Shown in pieces: positions 13,223-25,400 of a stretch of 64,000 nt of DNA; position 1 is the first letter of the stretch, and the number at the start of each line of letters is the position of its first letter. The position numbers and the translations under genes are program-made. Source of the stretch: Phlebiopsis flavidoalba (Eukaryota > Basidiomycota > Agaricomycetes > Polyporales > Phanerochaetaceae). The notes under the pieces are model-generated. The model ran no database searches. It was not told the origin of the DNA and saw only the letters and a list, made by a program, of their open reading frames with translations. The DNA lies in assembly GCA_035772785.1 (NCBI GenBank), contig JAOCPU010000059.1, positions 144,294-208,293 on the forward strand, written 5' to 3'.

Positions 13223-14627
13223 TCATCTGCTGTCCAGGACTTCTGCGTCCGGTATAATGTCATGCACCACTTCGCGTACCAGGGTCGGGGGCTCAGATTT
13301 CACCCACGGCATGCCTGGGGTGGGGTGAACCTGAGCAAGCCCACGCGCGTGACGATGCGCACCATGTGAATCGAGTACTTCGCGCTGGCGGGCGAGCAGA
13401 GGCGCGAGCGTCTGCGACGGGGTCTTGGGAGGCGAATGTGAGAGCGCGAGGAGATAGGTGACGGTGATCGTGCGTTGTGGCGGGCTGCGCTGACCAGAAG
13501 CGGCGTCCGGCAGCCTTGTGACGCTCTGCAATATATCATCGACGAATGCCGCGAGGGTTGATGCGGAGGATGGGGGTTTGTGGGCACCATCTGCGGGCCG
13601 AGGTGCTCCTGGCTGGGTGCAGAGGCAGGCGTACCGCGCAAAGTCAGTTTGACAGTGTGGAAGGACAGTCGACCGGGCCGCGGGTGGACTGGATGCCCTG
13701 TGACACCGTTGCGGCGGTGATTCTGAGCGGGAAGTCGAGTGTGGGGTGGCGTGCCCTGCAGAAGCGCAGAGATGATGGTGATAAGCCGTGCCCAGGTTCC
13801 CAAAGACTGGTGTTCGCCTTGCAGCGGGAGCAGCACGTTGACAAAGTCCCCATCCGAAGTCCTGGGAGGGCGAATGTGACCGGCTGCGCGAATGGCGGTG
13901 GTCCGTCAGCTGAACAGACTGAAGGGCTGAGCTTGTTGGGGGCAAATGGCGTGACCCTCGAGCGATGAGGTCCCAATCGCGTTTCGAAAGGTAAGACGAC
14001 AGGGGAGCAAGCGTGCCCTGAACAGCGGTCGACGGTTTCGCGGACAACTTGCTTCCACCTCTTGGCTGTGATCAGGGTTCTGCGGTCCGAGGACAAACGG
14101 CTTATGGGGCCTCGCAATGGAAGCCTTCTCCCGGGCAATATCGCGGACCGTGTATTTCCCAGGAAAGCTTGGTGGTCCAGGTCGACTGCGGTCAGGGCGG
14201 AGACGAGGACACACATCGTCGGGTACGACATTGGTAGCGTCCAGCCGGCCGCCCATGCCCACCTCGAGAACGACGACGTCCACATTGGCCTCTTCAAATA
14301 TGAGAAGCGCTGTGAGGGTCAGCAGCTCGAAGCTACTGCACCCGGTACCATGCTCCTCGTCTGCTTCCTCGACACGCCGCCTCGTGTCCTCATAAACAGA
14401 AGGAGAGACGGGTTCATTGTCAAGGGCTATGCGGTCGTGTACTGGCCACGAGGTGGGGACTGTTGAACCTGCCGACAGAGTAAGATGACGCGGAGAAGCA
14501 TGGATGAGAGTAGTGCAGAGACACTGCCTTTGCCATTTGTGCCTGCGATGTGGCAAGTCGGGCGTGTGTACGGCGGCAGATGCAAGAGTAGCTTGCGTAT
14601 TCTGTCCAACGAGAGATCAATCGACAT
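13223..14627 (-). CDS. dihydrofolate synthase / folylpolyglutamate synthase (FolC/Fol3 family)
   Basis: This is an ATP-dependent ligase of folate metabolism that adds glutamate to dihydropteroate or folate. From ATG at 14627 the protein opens MSIDLSLDRIRKLLLHLP, followed by the P-loop HIAGTNGKGSVSALLSSML and the SVGRFNSPHLV block typical of Mur-ligase-like FolC enzymes. Further on, DVVVLEVGMGGRLDATNVV (about 14280-14220) is another family signature. VSALTAVDLDHQAFLGNT is readable just after it. The C terminus (GMPWVKSEPP, about 13320-13290) ends at a stop at 13223. Short length and GTNGKGS favour the Fol3-type dihydrofolate synthase, but a polyglutamate synthase is not excluded. Several frame shifts lie between about 14230 and 13400. 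The gene faces away from SMC6. Confidence 0.9.
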
Positions 14628-14905
14628 CGCGTCCCACCTTCAAGTTCCAAGACAAGCTGAAGACTTTTGTCGCAAATTGTTCTCAGCGTCGTGGTCATTC
14701 TCATGGGAGCTCTGACTCTGACGAAGGACTCGCAGGCGGCACGCGGCGGCCCGCTCAAAATGGCGAGCGCCAGAGGCGCCAAGGCACATCTCCGTCTTGT
14801 TTTGGCGTGTGTTGACGTTTCGTGTGCACGTGGACTCATTTCGACGCGTCCCGCGTCCTTTCTCATCAACAACCACCAGCGTTTTTTCGCTCGACATTCA
14901 CCACG
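14628..14905. promoter_or_regulatory. divergent promoter between folate synthase gene and SMC6
   Basis: Only 278 bases separate the two start codons, which point away from each other, so the two genes must share upstream DNA. I saw no convincing TATA box. A pyrimidine-rich patch lies close to the SMC6 start. Confidence 0.5.
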
Positions 14906-17900
14906 ATGGCGCCCAAACGAAGGCCGTGTCGGTCGCCACAGAGTCTGACTCGGAAGAGTCCCATTCCGCCAACACAAACGCGGCTCGAACCCGGACTAAT
15001 CTTGGCGACCGAGGCACCCGTCGCGGGCACCTCAAAGGGCAAATCGCGCCGTGTCCAGGATGAGCGTGACGACGAAGACATTGTTGTCGACGAGGAGGAG
15101 GATGCTGACGATGATGAGGCTGTCAATGCTGCGGAAGAGAAGCAGTTTGAGGAGCAGCACGAGGATCTCATTCGTGCAAAAGTCATGAACACTAACAAGT
15201 CGCAAGGAGTACGTGCAAAGCCTCTGATATGACCCTAACATCATCTTATCACGTTCTGTAGAGCATTGCAGAGACTGGTATCATTGAGAAGCTTGAGCTC
15301 CATCAGTTCATGTGCCACAAATACCTCGAGTTCACCTTTGGGCCTCAAATTAACTTTATCATTGGTATGTACAATTCGTTTGTACCGCCCCACTCAGTTA
15401 CTAAAAAATACCATAGGCCATAATGGAAGTACGTTACATTGCTACTCAAAGGCGTTTTGGGGTGCTTTATTCATCATTCTTTGCATCAGGTGGCAAGAGC
15501 GCTGTTCTCTCGGCTTTTGACCGTTTGCGTTAGGAGGCAAGGCGACAGTGACCGGTCGCGGGATCCGGATTGAAGTCTTTTATTCGCGAGGGGCAAGGGT
15601 ACGAAACGATTTTTCGATATCTTCACGTTGTCTTATTGCCTTCTGTAGTGCCTCGAGAGGTCACAGTCATCCTCAAGAATCAGGGAGAAGACGCATATAG
15701 ACACCAGGAGTACGGTTAAGACAGCATTGTCATTACTCGTCGCTTCACGAAGGAGGGCTCTTCCTCGTACAAGAATCAAGTCGAAAAGATGGCAAGGTGA
15801 TCTCCACCAAGAGAAGAGGAGCTATCCGCCATTTGCGACCATATGAACATCCAAGTCGACAAACCCATGAACATCCTTACCCAAGGTCGGAGTACGTTGC
15901 TGGATTTAATTGACCATCGTTGCTCATGGTCACTCTTGATAGATTCCGCCCGGTAAGACCCGAATGAGAACAGTCGTCTGTTTCTGCTTGCTCATAAGTT
16001 GTCACTAGTCAATTTTTGAGTGCATCTCAACCAGCCCCGACAAGTACCGCGTACGCTTGTGTCTTGACACTTTTCGACTGATAACTGACACTTCACTCCA
16101 GTTCTTCCTCCGCGGTACTCAACTCAGCCAATTGAGCGAAGAGTATTCCACATGTCTCGAGAACATCACTCAGACCCCAAAAAATCCTCAAGGCTAAGTC
16201 AAGAGGTTCCTTCCCGACCTCGAGCAAGCGCTGGTAAGATGCTGTTAGTCGCTACAAGGAGGCCGAGACAAGCTCGATGAGCTCAAGTACAAGGCGGACG
16301 ATCTCAAGCAAGGAACTTTGCCTGGCAAATGTCGCCGACAAAGAGAAGGTAAAGACAAGAAAATGGACGGTACATTCCTACGTGAGCCTGATCTCTGCTT
16401 GATAGGAATTGACGGAGCAGCTCGCTGAAGCTGCAAAGGTCAAGGCAAAGCTGGCCCAAGATTAGCGAGAGAATTTGAAAGGGCAGAGTTGGACATCACT
16501 AAATACACCGACGAGGGTCTTCCAAGGCCATAGAAGAGCGGATGACGGCCCTGTGTTGTGATATTGAAGATATTGAACAGCAGAAGCGTGCAGTCGACGC
16601 GAAATTGACCGAGGGGACGAAGAGAGCTCACCGCGATTAAGGCATACACCGCCTCTTCCTAACACATTGGAACTTTATTAATGCTCTGATTACAGTCAGC
16701 AACGAAAAGCAGATCACAGAGCTCAAAAAAAGCGTGCGACATCAAGATTGACGAATATCAGAAAGCAGATCGAGCTTGAGCAACAGCGTGACGAGAATGC
16801 TTTCGCACGCGAGAAGCGCGCTGCAGACAGAAGCCAAACTGAAGCCAGGCGACCGAAAGAATACAAGAACATTGAGACGCAGATCCAAGCCCTGGGACAG
16901 GAGCGCCACACCACAGAAGCTGAGATTACGCGCACGCCAAGAGCAGATCAGCACAGCGAGCTCACGCAACAGATCGACAGGGCGCGCCAGAACATCGTCA
17001 GCACGAGCACCCAAATGGACCTCAAATCAGCAGCGTGAGCGGAACAAGCTCGCACCCTATGGCCGGGACATGGAGCGCGTTCTTGCAGACATTCAAAACA
17101 CGGCGGTGGAATGGTCGCACGCCAGTGGGCTACCGCTGGGCCAGTATGTGCGCGCGTAAGAGATCCGCGCTGGGCGCTAAGGCCCCCTTTTTTTGCGTGT
17201 GAGGCTCGGTGGGTACATGTCTGCGTTTGCGATCACGGATGGGAGGGATTCGTCAAGTGCTTGACCAGATCCTTAAGCGCTATGGGAAGTGAGTCGTCCA
17301 ACGCATCTAATCCGTGGAGACGTCAAGCTGAAGGGACTCTGTAGCCGTCCACAGATCATTATTTCTGAGGTCGACCTATTTGACTACAGCCGCGGAGAGC
17401 CCCCGCCGCAATTCATGACGCGCCCTTCGTGCCATCGAGGTACGTGAAATTCGCGATGATCTCGGTCATTCATTTTTAAGCTCACAAACTACGGATACAG
17501 GTTTCTGACGAATATGTTCTCCGGGTTTCTCATCAACAGCGCCGGTATTGAGAGTATTCTATTGGCGAGACTCGTAAGGTAGGGTGACGACAATCTCCAA
17601 GCACTCGGGAGCGGTTTGGGCATGGACAACCGATGCATATACGGTCGAGCGATTCCGGTGCGTGGTCTCTCTAAAACTTCTTCCGTCAGGCCCAGCTCAA
17701 AGCGTATACAGAGGTGGTGGTGGTCGCTCGATGCTCGCCACTCAGCTTAAACCCAATGACCCTCGCCACCAGTTGTTCACCGGCGATGATATTGTTGCGG
17801 AGCGAAGGTTTGACCAATGCTAGTGTCCAATGTCGACTGGATGCTGATCTAATATCACAGGAAGTGGGAAGAACACCATCGACAGGCAGAGCAGCACTAT

Positions 17901-19571
17901 AATGACTTGAACGCCCGTAGCCAGCAAGTTTCACAGAGAGGCAGGGGACTTGACCAAACGCTTTACCAATCTGAAGGTCCGCGTTCTTCTCATATGTATT
18001 GGTGACTGAATACTGACTAGATGTCGTAGGCACAACTAGGACAGCTCAACGCCCATTTACGGTCCGTCAAGGCTACGCGAGACACGGCTTCAGGGAGGAG
18101 GAGGCGAATGAACAGTTGCCAGCAAGTATGCAGACGATCCAACAGCTCCTCGAGGAAGAGCAGGCGGAAAAGCAAACATACATTACTCAGTTTGCCGACG
18201 TAGCGGCTCGCGAGGCAACAAAGAATGCGCGGAAGCAGCAGCTGCTAATGGAGCAGAAGACACGCAGCTGAGGGCGCAGATCGACGCACACCCACGAGCC
18301 AGCGTCAAGGAATTAACGGTGAGTGGACCGCCGCGATTTCTGTGCATCGTGTAGTTGTGTCTGACGATCCGTCATCTTGGCGTAGAAGTGAATGGCGCAA
18401 GCCAGTATCCGCGGGAAAAGGGTGAAGGCACAAAACGAGTAAAGAGAATCCCTGATTACGAAGGCAAATCTGAACGAGGCCAAGAAAGTGTCGAGGCTGC
18501 GGCCGACGAGGTTACTCAGCAGCTGGAGACGGAGTTCACGTTGTGCGTAAATATATGCGGTCTGGTGGGGGAGCTGACTTCGAACATCCTCGTAGGAATG
18601 GACCGCCACGGCTGAAAAATACAGCCAGCGTATTGCGGACACCGCGGCGGATCAGAGTGCGAGCTCATCGGCTCTTGAACGCTGTAAAGCAAGCGCTCAA
18701 AGATCGCGAGAAGAAGTTGAGTGTATGGCTATGTTACATTGCAGAACGAACTGAGATGCTGACTCTCGGTAGGCAAGGAGGCTTAAAGACGTCGAGCAGA
18801 TGTGCCGTAGAGTGTGAAAACAAGAAGCGTAGACGCGCTAGCTTAAGAAAATGGCAAGCGCGGCAGAGACCTGCGTGTCATGTTGCCAACTGAACAAAGT
18901 GATTTTGCGGATGTGACACAAGAAACGCGCGGTGCCATTAACATTCGTGTACAGTCTTTGCTCGAAAGTCGTACTTCCGAGTGCGGCTTCAGCGAGATAG
19001 GCACGAGTTCCGACGCGACAAAACTTGCGCTTCGCTGCAAGATATTCTTCTCCTATCATCTGTCCGAACCGCGGATACTTGGTGGCTAAGGTCATCCATG
19101 TTTGACGCCGTCACGTGGGTCGCGGGACGCTCCAAGTTAAAGGTACAAACACCGCGAGGCGTGTTGTACAGGATGGAAGCTGATAACATGCTTTTTGGTC
19201 AGGTGCAAACGGAGATGACCGAATGGCCGGAAACGCAAGGCGGCAGTGGCAGAGAAGGATCCTGCCTCGGTCGCTCAGTGGATGGTGAAAAGTCGTTCTC
19301 GGGACGATCTGCTTACTTGCTACACTCTTTAGTGTGGAGTCGGGGATTGGGTGCCCAACTATTCGCTTGTCTCGGTGGCGTGTCCCGGATGTTGCGAGTG
19401 TTTTCCGAGGCGTGCTGAACAGAGCTGGTGACAGACGAGTTCGATGTGTTCATTCTGGACTACTGTTGACGCCGGTCAACAGACGAATCAGTATGCGGAT
19501 GATGGTGCGGACCAATTTTTCGACGTGTGCGGCGTCTGGTTTGACTGATTTTCTGCTCTCGATTAGATTGT
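14906..19571 (+). CDS. SMC6: SMC6, structural maintenance of chromosomes protein 6
   Basis: This is an ATPase of the SMC5/6 complex, which acts in DNA repair, fork stability and sister chromatid resolution in the nucleus. The start at 14906 opens a basic then acidic N terminus. The head domain follows an intron (15209-15261): IAETGIIEKLELHQFMCHK, then FGPQINFIIG. The Walker A sequence GHNGSGKS is split over three exons. Downstream blocks include GSGLKSFIREGQG (about 15560), the QGEDAYRHQEYG region (about 15690), ITRRFTKEGSSSYK (about 15740) and FFLRGTQLSQLSEEYS (about 16100). A long Gln/Glu/Lys-rich coiled coil spans about 16250-18900. The C-terminal head shows a signature resembling LSGGEKSF (about 19280), disturbed by inserted bases. 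It is followed by DEFDVF (about 19437) and VNRRISMRMMV (about 19480-19510), which identify SMC6. Many indels break the frame. The end is approximate. Confidence 0.94.
15417..15428 (+). other. SMC6: 12-nt micro-exon inside the SMC6 Walker A motif
   Basis: The exon ending at 15364 (after ATT G) is followed by an intron 15365-15416 that starts GTATGT and ends TAG. Then come 12 coding bases at 15417-15428 and a second intron 15429-15489 (starts GTACGT, ends CAG). Joining the three exons in one frame gives I-G-H-N-G-S-G-K-S-A-V-L, the exact P-loop of SMC6, with no repair needed. Both introns have canonical ends and sizes normal for this window. Confidence 0.85.
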
Positions 19572-20394
19572 GATACACTGTCGCAAATCAAACGCGTTTT
19601 CCGAATTGTAAACTACACACTTCTCATCACGTAAAAAGGCGCAGGATTCAGACATGACGAACATCACTATCGTGCAAGACCGTGCGCGTTCAACTCGAAT
19701 GTCTGACACCGGAGCTGTGGACGCGATAAGGCTCCCTCTTTCCACGGTACGTTGATTTTCAGGCGAAGTCGGCGTGCGACAACGCCTTTGTGCCTAGAGA
19801 TTGATTATATTAACCTTTGCCCCTACTACATTGTATCTTTACGTTTGTATATTTGTTGTCTTGCTGCTACGGCTATCTGCGTCTAATGCGGCGCGATAAC
19901 TTCTAACATGAAATCTCTCGTGATGTCCGAGGAACACGCGACTGTCTGTCAGGCTGGTGTTCGCTGCGATTGGCGTGTTCGCAAGACAACGCATTGAGTT
20001 GTCGCAGCATCCTGGAGCGCATCAAGAAGCAGAGAAAAGGGTGCGTGCTGGCCGGGAATTGTAATCGGTTGCTTGCCGACCGGACCCGACGCGCGGGAGA
20101 GACGCCCCAGGCTCTTTGTTTCGCTCCCTCCTCTTTCTTGCTGCCCCATTCCCCCCATGTCTTGCTGTCCGACTGGACATCCGTTGTCTTTCTGTCGCTC
20201 TTTTCCCTCTATACACCCTCTTTTTTGACTGTGAAAATCCTGCTGCTCCGTGTTTCTTGAACCGTTTTCGTGAGCAAGAATGGCGAGGCAACAACCAACA
20301 GTAACAACACCATATACCAAACAGCACCATTATCGGGAGCCGACCTCCATTCGCAATCGACGACAAGGCTTCTCGTGTGTGACGACTCGACACG
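19572..20394. other. intergenic region with CT-rich promoter tract
   Basis: No gene was recognised. The stretch at about 20105-20230 is strongly pyrimidine-rich on the plus strand, a common feature before fungal transcription starts. It lies about 170-290 bases upstream of the next start codon. Confidence 0.4.
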
Positions 20395-21865
20395 ATGTCA
20401 CGACGAGAAGAAGTCGGATTCTACGCGTCGGTCGTGCGGGGGTACCTCAGACAGTCGCCTGTCCTCCTGACTTCCGATGAAGATACTCAAGCCAAACCAA
20501 TCAAGCAGGATCTCCTCAGCGCTACAATATGTGCGTTCCATCCATTGTCGCGCCCATGGGCGCGGCCATGCTGACAACCGCGGTTTCTTGCAGGTATGAC
20601 AATTATATTTGGACAACTGCTCATCGCGATTCTGCTGCATCGGTGGCGCTCGGTATGGGCCATGATGAGGCGGCGACGTATGGACGATGAGGACGACGAT
20701 CCTTTCGACGACAAGCATCGTTCTGTTCTTGAGCCCCAGCAGAAACCGATACCCCTCGCCGCCCCCAAGCCTGGGTACGCCGCACCCGTTTCTGCTCTCA
20801 CATCTCTACGCCCACGACCCCGAGCCCTGCGGCGTCGCCAGTCAGGCTGGCCGTCAGCCCTCCCCGTCGCATCCCACGGCCCTTGATGCTCGTCAACAGC
20901 ATGAACAGTCCCAACATCGCCTCGGATGCCTTCCCCCTGGAATGCCCAACACTCCTCACTAAGCGCCACTACCTCCCACCATTACGCCTATTCAGCCGGT
21001 CTTTGCGCGTCCTGCTAGGCCAAGGCCACCGATGACAAGAACGTCAGGTTCGCCTCCCAGACACCCATCCTACGCGGTGAGAAGGAAGAGACGTTGCTTC
21101 CTAGGCGTGGAGAGAAGGGTGATGACTTCTGGCGCCGTGTTTCAGTATGGTTGTGAAGCAGGAGAACAGCGTTCCTGCCTCTCAGAAGGAGAGGTATGTT
21201 CTCAACGCCGCGTATATTAGTGTCAAAATGTCTCAAAGTATTCTACATTCTGCGTTTGGTTGAGGAAGACTCAAAACGGTACAACTCGGCTGACCCGCTG
21301 GGTGTGGATTATTGGTGTCCTGCTCCTGGCTGTATGTCATCAGCAATCTCTTCTTGCTTTCGTGAACTGAGTTGTTATTAGTGCATAGCAGGTGGTATCG
21401 GTCTCGGTTTCTACATTAGCAGCAAGAACACGACGCATAGCGCACCCACGGCTATCGGAGGAAGTGCCAACGAGAAACTTCAATCTTCCTCGTCTTCAGT
21501 CCTCGGCAGCTGCCGCCGACGGCGTGACCACCTCGTCATTCCACGTCTCACCCACTCATACGGTTGCACGCCGCGAAGAAGAGGCAGTCGAGACGAGTGT
21601 GGTCATGTTGCCCCATGTTCCCTCGAGCTTTGCCGAGTCGCCCCTTGTTCGGTCCGTACCACCATCTCGACACCGGCGTTCGCCATACCAACCGCACGGA
21701 AGACTAACCGTAACCTCCTCTTGTCGGTCGTCCCACTCTGGAAGTCGTTGTGTTCACGCACCCTTCTTCCGTCCGCTCTTTTCATCCCTGTCTCCCCTGG
21801 CTTACCATCCTCTAATCCGCACCTGTCTGCTCATGCTCCTTTCATGTCATTCAACGTGGTTTTGA
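20395..21865 (+). CDS. conserved-looking membrane protein, function unknown
   Basis: The start at 20395 opens a short soluble N terminus (SVVRGYLRQSPVLLTSDED). An intron lies at about 20529-20593. A hydrophobic segment (MTIIFGQLLIAILLH, about 20595-20640) is followed by a basic patch and an acidic stretch (MDDEDDDPFDD). A long Pro/Ser-rich linker runs to about 21000. A second soluble block (TPILRGEKEETLLP, about 21065-21105) leads to a second hydrophobic segment (RWVWIIGVLLLAV, about 21293-21330). After an intron come GGIGLGFYISSKNTTHSAP (about 21395-21450) and a Ser-rich tail. Two membrane segments separated by a disordered loop are all that can be said. No enzyme motif is visible. The frame changes several times and the end is uncertain. 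I do not recognise a named family. Confidence 0.6.
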
Positions 21866-22482
21866 TTCTCATGGCTACATCCTCACCTGCTCCTACGAAA
21901 TACCCCCTTCATGGTAGCTGCCGGGTACATGTGCTTCATCTCTCATACATTGGGCCATTCGACTCGTTCATCCTACCCTGCATCCACCTCAAACGCTTGT
22001 ATACCACGCCCTCATCATCCCGCAAGGTTGACTCACCTTACTTTCACATGTGGATTTTCATTTTCCGTTCGCGTATGGGCCTGGGCCATCTCACTACACC
22101 TTACGTTCGATGTGTATACCTACTTACAGCTTACATTTATTTTCGGTGCTTGACATTGGACCCTTGTTGGCAAGTTAGCCCTACCTACCGCCTCCGGACA
22201 TAGAATGCACAATTGGTATTAATTATTTGGTTCACTCGATATTTGTGTGGGACCGCCCCTCGATAATTAGCGCAATGTATGTCAGGAGATGTACAGGAAA
22301 ACTGCTAGTGCTACAGAAGGGCATAGCAAAATGATGCATGCACGAGAAATGTCGGTATGGATGAAGAGGGAGGTATAGCTTAGGTGTTGAGAGATTAGTA
22401 TAGTACGATAGAGCACAGCTGATGTTGATGCAAAGTGAAAGAAAAGAGACCTAAAACCCGAATTGCGAATATGAAGACATGA
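21866..22482. other. convergent intergenic region
   Basis: No gene was recognised between the membrane protein gene (+) and the protease gene (-). The sequence becomes AT-richer after 22200, as expected for facing 3' ends. Confidence 0.35.
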
Positions 22483-25400
22483 TCAGCGCAACCGATCCGC
22501 CTTCGTTTTCTCCCTCAGGAGCGGCCTTGGCCTTCGCTTTGCCTTTGCCCTTCGCGGGCGGGCGGTAGCCTTAGACTTCGAGATAATTTCGCCTACGATG
22601 ATCTCGTCGTCGGACTCCACACCACCCTCGGACGTGTAAGGGCGGCTTTGCGCCGGCTTCTGGTTCTCTCGTTTACGCTGCTCCTCCTTCTCCGCCTTGT
22701 CCTCTTTCCATTTGTCTGAGAGACTCAGGGTGTATGCTCGGAGTTCCGCGCGGAAGTCGATAGCCCCTGGGCATCCCAGTCTTCCTCGCGCGACGAACTC
22801 GAGTAGTCTTTCCCCTTCTTGCGCTGGAGACAACCCCATAAGCAATGCGCGACAGTACCCAAGGACTACTAGCTTACGAGGATAATGCTCCGTTGCTCGT
22901 TTGGGATCCTTCATGAAGGTCTTGACGAAGTGGATGAGGTTACATCCACAGTCGCAGAAGTTATTTTGCCAAGGTACCTGCAGCATCCCCATTAAGATCG
23001 CAGGCTAAGGAGCCGTATGTGACATACCAAGGCTAGCTTTCCCTTCTGCAGGAGTTGTGGCGGTCAATTCGAGACCTTTCTTGTCTTGACGCACCTCCAA
23101 ACTGCAGATAGTGCCTCAAAGTTTGCTTATGGCAGCCGGATGCTTAGAGCCGAGGGTAGTCAAAAGTAAATATCCAAGTCCTGCAAGGTTACGTTAAAAA
23201 AATGTCGCCGCCAAGTGTATATAACGCGCATATAGCCAAACGTAACTGTTTGGACACCGTCGAAGGGACGAGTCCCCTTCGCCCGTTTCTCGGCACTGTA
23301 TCTCACGCTCGGGTCGAGGAGGTTTCTGGGTGAGGTACCTCCGGAGACAGCGCTCTATCCTTTATCCCCATTCTGTCTGGAGGAATAGAAGCGGGAAACA
23401 GGTTATCCCGGAAGCTGCATCGTTCGTACTGTACGGTTTGGTGTCTGTTTCCATAGGCGTGTCGACCACTTCTACGATCTCCGGGGTTCATTGAGTGTCC
23501 TCAGGCTTGACGTGTGGGGAGGAATGTCGATTTCGATGGACTCAGTAGAGGGGCCGGGTTGCTCGGGACCCCTGCGCAATCCTTTCGTCTTCTGTTCCTT
23601 AATGGTGGTGTCAATTTCCATCAGGCAGGCTACGGAGGAAGGGTATTGCAAGGACCACCGAGTTCGTCAATATACCAGTGGGGTCTTTCCCGACGTCGGC
23701 TGATCTGGCGTGCAGGGCGTCTCTGCCTTGGTCATGAGAGACTATTTGTGACTGTCTGTGAGGAGGTTTTTTAGTGCTTCGACGCTCAGCCGTCTCGTCC
23801 ATCGACTTCGCTTACGCTGCGCGAGCGTTGTGGAGTGGCTGCGCGAGGTACGGTATCGGACTGGGGTGGTTCGACAGAAATTTCCTCAACACTTGGTGCT
23901 GAATCCCGTTTACGTTTGCGTGTCTGGACAGACGAAAGAATTTTGGGTGGCGTCGGTGGTGGTGGTTGCAGGACGTATTCAGGATTACAGATGATTGCGA
24001 GGTACCAATGCAAACTTGATAGACTTGTGAGCCTGCTGTCAATAAGAGAAGGGGGACCTTACTGTTTCATTTATTGGTACGATGAGGTATTTCTTCTTGA
24101 ATAGATCGAACTTCGATGTCCACTTGCGAAACACTTTGATATCCTTCTTTTTTACTACCGACGTACAATATTAGTGCCACAGTGCCCCGTGAAATTGGCG
24201 GAATCTCACTCTCGGACTGAGATTTTCTTGTAGAAGAATGAGCTGAACACATGAATTTGTTCTGCAACCTCCGGATTGGTCTCACGAAGATCATGCAGCC
24301 ACAGCCTAAAGCGCTAACGTTTCAGAACGAAATCCACAGCGGGTAGAGCACACTACTTACTTCAAGCCAAATTCGATCAACGTATCATTCAAGTATTGTC
24401 CAGGCTCAAGCCGTTTGATATCGCCCCTTGTCACGTTGTGAGCCGCCCCACCTTGACCGGAGAACGGAAACACCAATATACTCGATGTTCGTATGAGCTC
24501 AACGGTATGCGCCACAAATTCGTAAATTGAAGACATACAGTTCGTCTGGATCTACCACAGGCGCGAATGGCCGGGAAGGCTTCCTCTTGTGCTCGTGTCG
24601 TACTTCGCGTTAGCCGCGCGCGGAGCGTCGTTGCTATGTTTGTGTCAAGGATTATCCGGTCCAAGCACTTGCGATACATGTAACTTAACTTCATGTTGCG
24701 TTTTTATGTAACGCCTCACCAGGAGGTCCAGGAGGACTCGTCGTCATCTATTAGGCTTGTGCGCGACATCGATAACGAGACAGAGAACGGTCCACGCAGG
24801 ATCATGGTCCTTGCCATTCGAGTCCGTTTGTCGGATGTGTTCCGTCGCTTCTGGGCGTGGCAGGTCATCACATTCTTCGCCGATAAACAGGGAGTGTACC
24901 ACAGTCTGCTGCGTTTTCGCGAGCTGCTGCCACATAAGACGGATTTGCGCAGGACGTGAAAATAGATCACGGTCGGCTCTCATGCCTGGCACCTTTGCGT
25001 TCCATTTGAGAATGGCGATTAACTGGATTGTATGGCACTCCCTGTCTCCAATTCGGATGCTTCACCTCGAAAGAGAGCACTATATTCCCTTTGGGTCCAT
25101 GGGCGGCTGAAAAACACGTGAGAATACGGTATGTAACTATTTTAAATCGACGATCGTTACCATGGTCGAAACAACTGTGTCGCACTGAGATTCCTGGACT
25201 TCTGGGTCCCACCCGCAGTCTTGATATGTATTATGGACTGTGAGCTCCTCACTGCAGGGTACTATGGTGCTCTGAGAAGTGATCAGAAATACACATGAAG
25301 TACAAGTTCTGATTTGCTCACGACGACTGTCACCAATATGTTCCCGAATATTGAAGGCCGCTATGTCCTGTTTGGCCTCTGCATTCCTGCGATAATGATG

